A stretch of 36,656 nt of DNA from an uncultured Mailhella sp. (GTDB lineage Bacteria > Desulfobacterota > Desulfovibrionia > Desulfovibrionales > Desulfovibrionaceae). The notes below the pieces were generated by a model. The model was given only the letters and a program-made list of their open reading frames with translations, was not told the DNA's origin and searched no databases. The stretch lies in the NCBI RefSeq assembly GCF_905187505.1, contig NZ_CAJJIC010000010.1, positions 1 through 36,656 of the forward strand, read 5' to 3'. Made by a program: the position numbers and the translations under genes. Shown piece by piece: positions 31,003 through 36,656 of the stretch (positions within the stretch are counted from its first letter, which is position 1; each line of letters opens with the position of its first letter).

Positions 31003-31044
31003 CGGCGTGTCGGCTTTTGTTGCAGACACGCCGTTCCTTTTTTT
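31003..31044 (+). terminator. Intrinsic terminator after the small basic protein gene
   Basis: A perfect 9-bp stem (CGGCGTGTC, 31003-31011, with 31025-31033) is followed by TTCCTTTTTTT. It ends only about 25 nt before the next start codon (31069). Confidence 0.85.
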
Positions 31045-31068
31045 CAGCACAAACTTTTTCTTTTCCCC

Positions 31069-31389
31069 ATGCCTATCTACGAATACGCCTGCCCGCACTG
31101 TCAGAAAACCTTTGAAGAATGGCTCCGCTCCAGCGATAACGCCGAAACCCAGAACTGCCCCGACTGCGGTGCCCCCTGCCATCGGGTCATGTCCAACACT
31201 TCCTTCATTCTCAAGGGCGGCGGCTGGTTCGCCTCCTCCTACGGGCACGGGACCAGCAATCTTTTCGACAAGAGCAAGGGAGTTCCTTCCGTGTCCGATT
31301 CCAAGCCGGAAGACAAAGGCGACGCCGCTCCCAAAACCGAAAGCCCGGCCCCCGCAAAAAGCGCGGAAACGCCTGCCGGAACGAAATAG
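31069..31389 (+). CDS. FmdB family zinc ribbon protein
   Basis: The 106-residue protein begins M-P-I-Y-E-Y-A-C-P-H-C, the FmdB signature, with Cys8, Cys11, Cys30 and Cys33 forming a zinc ribbon. The conserved F-I-L-K-G-G-G-W-F motif (46-54) follows. The last 45 residues are a low-complexity Pro/Ala/Lys/Ser tail. The family is named from a putative regulator of formamidase genes, but its role is not established. No Shine-Dalgarno precedes the ATG (only pyrimidines), and a terminator lies just upstream, so its expression is unclear. purB follows 8 bp later. Confidence 0.88.
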   Translation: MPIYEYACPHCQKTFEEWLRSSDNAETQNCPDCGAPCHRVMSNTSFILKGGGWFASSYGHGTSNLFDKSKGVPSVSDSKPEDKGDAAPKTESPAPAKSAETPAGTK

Positions 31390-31397
31390 AGGTCACC

Positions 31398-32696
31398 ATG
31401 ATCGAACGTTACTCCCGGCCCGAGATGGCCGGACTGTGGACCCTGGAAAACCGCTACCGCTACTGGTTCAAGGTGGAACAGGCCGTGTGCCAGGCCTGGA
31501 ACGAACAGGGCGTCATTCCCGATGAAGATCTGAAGAACATCATGCAGGACGTGGACTTCGACGTGGACAAGATCCTCGAAATCGAGTCCGTGACCCGTCA
31601 TGACATCATCGCCTTCCTTACCTATCTTGAACAGAAGATCGGTCCTTCCGCCCGCTTCATTCATCTGGGCTGCACCTCTTCCGACATCGTGGACACCGCC
31701 ATGGCCCTGCAGATGGTGGAAGCCGGAAAGATCATCATGGACGGCTTCGACCTCGTGCTCGACACGCTGCGCACCTTCATCCGCAAGCATCAGGGCCTCA
31801 TCTGCATGGGACGTTCCCACGGCGTGCACGGGGAACCTGTGACCTACGGCTTCAAGTTTGCCGGATTCTATGCGGAATTCATGCGCGACAAGAAGCGCTT
31901 TGCCGATGCCATTGAAGACATCCGCACCGGCAAGCTCTCCGGCGCCATGGGCACCTACACCGTCATCACCCCCGCCGTGGAAGCCCGCGCCTGCGAGATC
32001 CTCGGCCTCAAGGCCGACATCATTTCCACCCAGATCGTACAGCGCGACCGCTATGCCCACTACTTCACCGCTCTCGCCATCGCGGCCGGCACGGTGGAAC
32101 GCATCTGCGTGGAGCTGCGCCACCTGCAGCGCACGGAAGTGCACGAAGTGGAAGAAGGCTTCGCCAAGGGACAGAAGGGCTCCTCGGCCATGCCCCACAA
32201 GCGCAACCCCATTTCCGCGGAAAACATGTGCGGACTCGCCCGCGTCATCCGCTCCAACTCCCTCGCTTCCATGGAAAACCAGGCACTGTGGCATGAGCGC
32301 GACATCAGCCACTCCTCGGTGGAACGCATCATCACCCCCGACTCCACCATTCTCATGGACTATGTGCTGCATCGTCTGAACCGCCTGCTCGAAGGCCTGC
32401 GCATCCTGCCGGAAAACGTGGAGCGCAACCTGTGGGCCAGCTACGGACTGTTCTTCTCCCAGCGGGTGCTTACCGCCCTCATCGAAAAGAACATGCCCCG
32501 TCAGCAGGCCTATGTGGTCGTGCAGAAGCGCGCCATGGAAAGCTGGGAGACCCACAAGTCCTTCCCGGACCTCATCCGCGCCGACGAGGAAATCCAGGCC
32601 CATCTCTCGCCCGCCGAACTCGACGCCATTTTCGACATCAGGCACTACACCCGCTATGAGTCGGAAATAGTCGACCGCGTGCTTGCGGAAAAATAG
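31398..32696 (+). CDS. purB: Adenylosuccinate lyase
   Basis: The 432-residue enzyme releases fumarate from SAICAR and adenylosuccinate in purine synthesis. Family landmarks are T-S-S-D (93-96), the catalytic base region R-S-H-G-V-H-G-E-P with His141, and the flexible signature loop G-S-S-A-M-P-H-K-R-N-P (261-271) with the catalytic serine. GAGG lies upstream of the ATG. It is co-transcribed with the FmdB-type gene and followed by a terminator. Confidence 0.96.
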   Translation: MIERYSRPEMAGLWTLENRYRYWFKVEQAVCQAWNEQGVIPDEDLKNIMQDVDFDVDKILEIESVTRHDIIAFLTYLEQKIGPSARFIHLGCTSSDIVDTAMALQMVEAGKIIMDGFDLVLDTLRTFIRKHQGLICMGRSHGVHGEPVTYGFKFAGFYAEFMRDKKRFADAIEDIRTGKLSGAMGTYTVITPAVEARACEILGLKADIISTQIVQRDRYAHYFTALAIAAGTVERICVELRHLQRTEVHEVEEGFAKGQKGSSAMPHKRNPISAENMCGLARVIRSNSLASMENQALWHERDISHSSVERIITPDSTILMDYVLHRLNRLLEGLRILPENVERNLWASYGLFFSQRVLTALIEKNMPRQQAYVVVQKRAMESWETHKSFPDLIRADEEIQAHLSPAELDAIFDIRHYTRYESEIVDRVLAEK

Positions 32697-32721
32697 TCCG
32701 CACACCATGCACTGACGCAAG

Positions 32722-32760
32722 GAGCGCCGCTTCCGATCTCACGGGAGCGGCGCTCTTCTT
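32722..32760 (+). terminator. Intrinsic terminator after purB
   Basis: A perfect 10-bp stem (GAGCGCCGCT, 32722-32731, with 32746-32755) is followed by TTCTT. The T tract is interrupted, so strength is uncertain. Confidence 0.65.
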
Positions 32761-32768
32761 ACACGCCA

Positions 32769-32797
32769 TTGTCTTCCAACTGTTTTTCCCTTAAAAC
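32769..32797 (+). promoter_or_regulatory. Candidate promoter of the L,D-transpeptidase gene
   Basis: TTGTCT (32769-32774), 17 nt, then TAAAAC (32792-32797), about 55 nt before the TTG start codon. Confidence 0.5.
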
Positions 32798-32852
32798 AAA
32801 AAGCGATCATTCCCGCGTCTTCCCGTCCGCGATTTCAACCAAGGAGACTCCC

Positions 32853-33926
32853 TTGTTCCGCCTCCTTTTCCTTCTGCTCTTCTGTCTGACTCTGCCGCTG
32901 CCGGCCGCCGCCTCATGGACGGCCAGGCTCTCTTCCCACTCACCGGAATACCTCCTTGCCGCCGACAAATCACGCAAGCTGCTCTTTCAGGTGGAAACGG
33001 AAGGCAGCGCACCCGCGGTCACCCGGCAGTTCGAATGCATACACGGCCGACTTGAAGGCGACAAACAGAAGGAAGGCGACCTCCGCACGCCGGAAGGCGT
33101 GTACTTCATCACGCACAAGATCACGCAGAAGCTCGACTTCATGGAATACGGGCCGCACGCCTTCAACCTGAACTATCCCAATCCCGCGGACAGACTGCGC
33201 GGCAAGACCGGCAGCGGCATATGGCTGCACAGCAAGGGACAGCCCATCACGGGACTCACCACGCGCGGCTGCATGGCCATAGACCAGCATGAGCTCACGG
33301 ACCTTCTGCACCTGCTCGCACCGGGCACGCCGATCGTCATTGCCGAACATCTGGAAGGCGCGCCCTTCCCGCAGACGTCGCCCCTCGCCTCCCTGCCCGC
33401 CCCCTCAGCCGGAGGCGCCACGCTTTCCGGCCCGACCGGCACGGACGACGGCGCGCCTTCGCTTCCGGCAACGCCTCCCGCCACGGATGAAACGATGCCC
33501 TCCCCGCTCCCGGCCGGCGCGGGCATGGTCGCGGCGCAGACGCCATCCTCTGCCGCGGCGGCTTCTTCCGTGCCTTCGGGAGACGATGAAAAGGTGCTGC
33601 GCCAGACCCTGCTCTGGATGGACAGCAGACAGCACAATTCCGAAGACATCTTCAACATGTACGACAGACAGAACTACCCGCGCGCCAGCCGGGAAAAGTT
33701 CTCTTCCCTGCGCAAAAGAATGCGTTCCGATTTCCGGCGTCAGGAAGATCTCTTCCTCGACCGCGAAGGCATACGTCTTCTGGCCGGTCCCGGCTACTGG
33801 GTCTCGTGCTTCATCAAGAGCTACCAGCGCAAGGGCGTGTATCATCACGGACTGCAGGCGCTGTACTGGATGCCCGACGAAGGCGGCGAGTTCCGCATCA
33901 TAGGCGAGGTGTGGATCAACAACTAG
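32853..33926 (+). CDS. L,D-transpeptidase (YkuD) with C-terminal NTF2-like domain
   Basis: I place the start at the TTG at 32853, with AAGGAG six bases upstream, giving 357 residues; the frame is open to 32769 but without a signal. A signal peptide (M-F-R-L-L-F-L-L-L-F-C, cleavage near A-A-A-S at 18-21) sends it to the periplasm. The YkuD domain shows His126 (W-L-H-S-K-G) and catalytic Cys140 (T-T-R-G-C-M-A-I). A Pro/Ala/Ser/Thr-rich linker of about 70 residues leads to a C-terminal domain of about 115 residues (from D-E-K-V-L-R-Q-T-L) resembling NTF2-like domains seen after YkuD. It probably makes 3-3 peptidoglycan crosslinks or attaches proteins. Confidence 0.85.
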   Translation: MFRLLFLLLFCLTLPLPAAASWTARLSSHSPEYLLAADKSRKLLFQVETEGSAPAVTRQFECIHGRLEGDKQKEGDLRTPEGVYFITHKITQKLDFMEYGPHAFNLNYPNPADRLRGKTGSGIWLHSKGQPITGLTTRGCMAIDQHELTDLLHLLAPGTPIVIAEHLEGAPFPQTSPLASLPAPSAGGATLSGPTGTDDGAPSLPATPPATDETMPSPLPAGAGMVAAQTPSSAAAASSVPSGDDEKVLRQTLLWMDSRQHNSEDIFNMYDRQNYPRASREKFSSLRKRMRSDFRRQEDLFLDREGIRLLAGPGYWVSCFIKSYQRKGVYHHGLQALYWMPDEGGEFRIIGEVWINN

Positions 33927-34021
33927 CCCGCAGCGATGAGCGCCGCCGGGTCTCTTCCGTACGACCGACCTCTCTCTCCGGGGATGCGTTTCCAGCCAGC
34001 TCCCCTTTCTTGTCCCGTATC

Positions 34022-34050
34022 AAAAAAGCCCGCGGAATGCGGGCTTTTTC
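34022..34050. terminator. Bidirectional intrinsic terminator
   Basis: A perfect inverted repeat AAAAAGCCCGC (34023-34033) / GCGGGCTTTTT (34039-34049) with loop GGAAT. It has a T tract on both strands and lies between the convergent L,D-transpeptidase and GntR genes. Confidence 0.92.
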
Positions 34051-34076
34051 ATGCCGGAACAATACGCCGTTCAGTC

Positions 34077-34748
34077 CTAGCAGGCGCTCTCGTGCTCGTC
34101 GTGCACGAGCTCGGAAAGACGAACGCCTACTTCCTCGTAGTGCTTTCGCAGCACCATTTCAATGTTTCTTCCGTCGCCTTCGCGAACCGCCTCGGCAATG
34201 AGATGATGCCGGTCGTAAAATTCCTTCGGCGTGAACAGCGTGCGCCAGTAGGTATAGTACAGGAACTTCGCAAGAGAAGAGCAGGACGTGCGCGCGATGT
34301 CGATGAGACGCTCGTTGGTGCAGGCGGAAAGCAGCGTCATGTGAAAGGCCTCGTCGATTTCCGCAAGCGTGTCCAGATGCACGGCATAATTCACCTGCTC
34401 GTCGAGCCTGCGCACCACCTCGTCAAAGGCATCATATTCCTTTTGCGTCCACAAAGGCAGCGACTGCGCCACGGCCGCCCCCTCGAGAATGCCCGCGACG
34501 ACATAACTGTCATAAATTTCCTTGGCGCTCATGGAACGGACGTGCTTGCCCTTCTGCGGTTCGGCGCATATGAGCCCCTGATGGGCCAGCATGAGCAGCG
34601 CCTCCCGTATGGGAGCCCGGCTGATGTTGAGCTTCTCCGATATCTGCGACTCCCGCACGGGCTGCCCGGGCAAAAGCACCCCGGAACGGATGAGACTGCG
34701 TATGTATTCGGCGGCCTTGGTACTGTACGTTTCTTTTTTGAACTGCAT
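34077..34748 (-). CDS. GntR family transcriptional regulator, FCD domain
   Basis: The ATG at 34748 gives 223 residues; upstream in-frame codons to 34853 are not family-like. The winged helix (about 8-72) includes G-Q-P-V-R-E-S-Q-I-S-E-K-L-N-I-S-R-A-P-I-R-E-A-L. The FCD effector domain has the metal-binding set Asp132, His136 (I-D-E-A-F-H), His182 and His203 (K-H-Y-E-E). FCD regulators sense small carboxylates and usually control adjacent catabolic genes, here the symporter/desulfhydrase locus. No clear Shine-Dalgarno is seen. Confidence 0.9.
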   Translation of the reverse strand: MQFKKETYSTKAAEYIRSLIRSGVLLPGQPVRESQISEKLNISRAPIREALLMLAHQGLICAEPQKGKHVRSMSAKEIYDSYVVAGILEGAAVAQSLPLWTQKEYDAFDEVVRRLDEQVNYAVHLDTLAEIDEAFHMTLLSACTNERLIDIARTSCSSLAKFLYYTYWRTLFTPKEFYDRHHLIAEAVREGDGRNIEMVLRKHYEEVGVRLSELVHDEHESAC

Positions 34749-34955
34749 AGGATGACAGGTGGTATCGTGGTGAACGGCACTCCTTTCCGGTAAAGAGCTC
34801 GCCGCATCTGAAAAACATCCTCCCGGAACGGCTCGAAGACGGCTCTGTCGCATTCATGACGGAGCGTTGTCCCGTCCGCTCCGCACAGACGCCACACTAT
34901 CGACATTCGGCCGCGCCGCAGATACGGAGGACAAAAGGTCTTCAACGGACGATTG

Positions 34956-34980
34956 TGTCAAATTTTTTCAAAATTGAAAA
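34956..34980 (-). promoter_or_regulatory. Palindrome and -35-like box upstream of the GntR gene
   Basis: TTTTCAA/TTGAAAA (34965-34980, two-base spacer) adjoins a perfect TTGACA on the minus strand (34956-34961). No good -10 follows at 16-18 nt. It could be the GntR operator, but this is a guess. Positions 34750-34950 show nothing else. Confidence 0.3.
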
Positions 34981-35001
34981 GTGCGCACCGTTTGGGGCTC
35001 G

Positions 35002-35041
35002 AAAAAAAGCCTCCCCGAAACCATGAAGATTTCAGGGAGGC
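35002..35041 (-). terminator. Intrinsic terminator after the PLP enzyme gene
   Basis: On the minus strand GCCTCCC/GGGAGGC (35009-35015 with 35035-35041) is followed by seven Ts (35002-35008). A second, perfect 12-bp inverted repeat (35045-35056 with 35070-35081) overlaps the stop codon at 35075-35077. Confidence 0.85.
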
Positions 35042-35074
35042 GCACCGCTAACGGTCGTCAGACCATGCCGACCG

Positions 35075-36382
35075 TTAGCGGAAGGTGGGCAGGTAGGCGT
35101 ACAGGGCCGGGGAACCGCCGGTGTGCAGGAAGAGCACGTTGGCTCCTCTGGGGAAATAGTCCTTGCGGATGAGATCGATCATGCCGGACATGGCCTTGCC
35201 GCTGTACACGGGGTCAAGCAGTATGGCTTCGGTGCGGGCGAGCATCTTCACGGCCTCCACCATGCCGTCGTTGGGGATGGAGTAGCCGGGCTGGTAGTAG
35301 TCGCCGAAGCACACCACCTTTTCTTCAGGAAGCGTGATGCCCGCACCGATGTAGTCCAGCGTTTCCTGGGCGAGCTTGTGCACGATGCCGCGCTGCACGT
35401 CGCCGGGGCGGCTCACGTCGATGCCGCTCATGGGAATGTCCATGTTGTTGCCGCAGAAGCCGGCGATCATGCCGGCATGGGTTCCGGCACTGCCGCTCGG
35501 CACCACGACATGGTCGAAGTTCAGCCCCATGTCGAACATCTGCTGCATGATTTCCTGAGCGCAGGAAACGTAGCCCAGAGCACCGATGTGGTTGGAGGCG
35601 CCTCCGGGGATGATGTAGGGCTTCTTGCCTTCGGCACGGAGCCTTTCGGCCACCTTTTCCATTTCCTCCATCATGGGCGAGCCGCCGGGCACCACGGTGA
35701 TGCTCTTCACGCCGAGCAGCTGATAGAGGAAGTTGTTGCCCGACGCTTCGGGATTGTAGCTGCCCTTCATGCGTTCCTCGAGCACCAGATGGCAGTCGAG
35801 GCCTTCATGCACGGCCCAGGCGAGAGTCAGACGGCAGTGGTTGGACTGCACGGCTCCGCAGGTGATGAGCGTGTCCGCGCCGCAGGCCAGAGCGTCGGCA
35901 ATGCTGAAGTCCAGCTTGCGGGTCTTGTTGCCGCCAGCGCAGCCGGGAAGAAGATCGTCACGCTTGATGTATACGTTGACCTTGTTTCCCAGCGCTTTGG
36001 AAAAGTTGGGCAGATATTCGATGGGAGTGGCTTCCTTCACATAGCCGCGACGGGGGAACTTGGCGAGATTCATGATGTGTCCTTGCAGATTGGCGAGCAC
36101 AAGGCCGATGACGACGGCCGCGGTCGTGGTGAGCAGATAATAAAGAATCGTTTTCGACGCCACGCGCCCGAGTTCCTTCACGTCGCACACGCTTGCCGCG
36201 CCCGCCACAAGGGTGGTGAACACGAGCGGCACCACGACCATGCGCACCAGCGTGATGAACAGATCGCCGAGCGGCTTGAACCAGCTTGCGTCTATGCTGA
36301 AGGAAGGAGCCATGGCACCGATCACGATGCCGAGAACCATACCGATACCCATCTGGGCGGGAAGACCTAAACGTTTTGACAT
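35075..36382 (-). CDS. D-cysteine desulfhydrase / L-cysteate sulfo-lyase family PLP enzyme fused in frame to a symporter fragment
   Basis: The 435-residue frame has two parts. Residues 1-103 are the start of a dicarboxylate:cation symporter. Residues 104-435 are a complete fold-type II PLP enzyme (332 residues; E. coli DcyD 328). In enzyme numbering the PLP lysine is Lys50 (G-G-N-K-T-R-K-L), substrate residues are Q-S-N-H (76-79), and the end is F-L-H-T-G-G-S-P-A-L-Y-A-Y. An internal ATG at 36073 with AAGGA six bases upstream probably starts the real enzyme. DcyD converts D-cysteine to pyruvate, sulfide and ammonia; CuyA in the same family converts L-cysteate to pyruvate, sulfite and ammonia. 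G-G-N-K-T-R-K-L and the likely host favour CuyA, but I cannot decide. Confidence 0.8.
   Translation of the reverse strand: MSKRLGLPAQMGIGMVLGIVIGAMAPSFSIDASWFKPLGDLFITLVRMVVVPLVFTTLVAGAASVCDVKELGRVASKTILYYLLTTTAAVVIGLVLANLQGHIMNLAKFPRRGYVKEATPIEYLPNFSKALGNKVNVYIKRDDLLPGCAGGNKTRKLDFSIADALACGADTLITCGAVQSNHCRLTLAWAVHEGLDCHLVLEERMKGSYNPEASGNNFLYQLLGVKSITVVPGGSPMMEEMEKVAERLRAEGKKPYIIPGGASNHIGALGYVSCAQEIMQQMFDMGLNFDHVVVPSGSAGTHAGMIAGFCGNNMDIPMSGIDVSRPGDVQRGIVHKLAQETLDYIGAGITLPEEKVVCFGDYYQPGYSIPNDGMVEAVKMLARTEAILLDPVYSGKAMSGMIDLIRKDYFPRGANVLFLHTGGSPALYAYLPTFR
36074..36382 (-). pseudogene. N-terminal remnant of a dicarboxylate/amino acid:cation symporter (DAACS)
   Basis: 103 residues match the start of the DctA/GltP family, with G-I-V-I-G-A-M-A-P, P-L-G-D-L-F-I-T-L-V-R-M-V-V-V-P-L-V-F-T-T-L-V-A-G and I-G-L-V-L-A-N-L. 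The sequence stops at the end of the third membrane helix. More than 300 residues, including the substrate and ion sites, are missing, so it cannot transport. It runs without stop codon into the PLP enzyme, the product expected from an in-frame deletion between two neighbouring genes. Confidence 0.75.
36080..36084 (-). promoter_or_regulatory. Internal ribosome binding site of the PLP enzyme
   Basis: AAGGA on the minus strand lies six bases before the ATG at 36071-36073, where similarity to the PLP enzyme family begins. It shows that the enzyme can be translated by itself despite the fused frame. Confidence 0.7.
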
Positions 36383-36510
36383 GGCGACTCTCAATGTAAA
36401 CACGTTGGGACTCTTCTCGTATCCATGTCGGTCCGGCGTTCCCAGCCGTGGCGGCACGAATGGTCTCTGCCGTCGTTTGCTTTCTTCTTCCTGTCCTCCT
36501 GTGCTCAGTC

Positions 36511-36656
36511 AGGACCACCCGTAAAACGGGTGGCTTGTTCAGCCCTGTAAGGGCTTGTTACTTACTCGCGCCTTAAGGGCGCCGGCTTGAACTTCTCAGG
36601 CCGGCGCCCTGTATTTTTCAACAGTTCAAGCCCCCATGTACTTTGACTCGTAGCCT
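36511..36656 (-). mobile_element. Probable right end of an IS200/IS605-type element with omega-RNA-like structure (partial)
   Basis: Read on the minus strand, two interleaved 10-bp pairings form an H-type pseudoknot: 36623-36632 with 36584-36593, and 36600-36609 with 36577-36586. Three tandem hairpins follow: 36568-36582, 36541-36555 (AGCCCT/AGGGCT) and a terminal perfect 8-bp one at 36515-36533 (CCACCCGT/ACGGGTGG). Subterminal hairpins at the right end and a pseudoknotted RNA overlapping the end of tnpB are hallmarks of this family. No transposase is inside the window; tnpB would lie to the right. Confidence 0.5.
36562..36656 (-). CDS. Possible C-terminal tail of a TnpB-like protein (partial)
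   Basis: On the minus strand one frame stays open from the right edge to a TAA at 36562-36564, giving 30 residues rich in Lys, Arg and Pro (W-G-L-E-L-L-K-N-T-G-R-R-P-E-K-F-K-P). Its end overlaps the pseudoknot, as in tnpB genes whose 3' end doubles as guide RNA scaffold. The piece is too short for family recognition. Confidence 0.25.
   Translation of the reverse strand, partial: ATSQSTWGLELLKNTGRRPEKFKPAPLRRE

Noticed and set aside
31239..32720. 493-codon minus-strand open frame
   Set aside because: Antisense to purB and part of the FmdB gene, both of which have unmistakable family motifs.

Overview
The window looks like the chromosome of a Desulfovibrionaceae-type sulfate or sulfite reducer (Bilophila, Mailhella or Desulfovibrio relatives). 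This rests on gene content, cysteine-containing (C+) ribosomal proteins, the secY-map-rpmJ order without adk or infA, and moderately high GC. The genus is an inference; no rRNA is present.

Layout. (1) Positions 1-50 hold the first codons of a minus-strand exported protein, with a possible attenuator in its leader. (2) Positions 423-14677 (minus) are one S10-spc-alpha ribosomal super-operon running rpsJ to rplQ, with secY, map and rpoA. It starts from a strong promoter at 15251-15279 with an A/T-rich upstream element and has a leader of about 570 nt packed with hairpins. An internal promoter candidate precedes rpmJ, and an intrinsic terminator follows rplQ. (3) 15458-18437 (minus): a two-RCK potassium channel and GAPDH. 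(4) 18729-23159 (plus): an ArgA-like acetyltransferase with argF, then rpmB, then a rhomboid protease with tgt. (5) 23275-28010 (minus): a tightly packed operon of circularly permuted ATP-grasp, alpha-E protein, transglutaminase and two AstE/ASPA-type M14 proteins, one of which has lost its metal ligands. (6) 28586-30639 (minus): a PaaI-type thioesterase and an RluD-CoaE fusion. (7) 30845-33926 (plus): a 36-residue basic protein, an FmdB zinc ribbon protein, purB and an L,D-transpeptidase. (8) 34077-36382 (minus): a GntR/FCD regulator and a PLP enzyme of the D-cysteine desulfhydrase / L-cysteate sulfo-lyase family, fused in frame to the first 103 residues of a dicarboxylate symporter. (9) 36511-36656: what looks like the right end of an IS200/IS605-type element, with a pseudoknot-forming RNA on the minus strand.

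How the genes work together. Regions 2 and 4 are housekeeping (translation, protein export, arginine and queuosine synthesis). Region 5 is the best candidate for an undescribed system: an ATP-grasp ligase, an alpha-E partner and a transglutaminase-fold protein are a known core of predicted peptide-synthesis or tagging operons, and here two aminoacylase/carboxypeptidase-like proteins (one apparently a pseudoenzyme) are co-translated with them. Region 8 looks like a small sulfur-compound catabolic locus partly degraded by a deletion, next to a mobile element.
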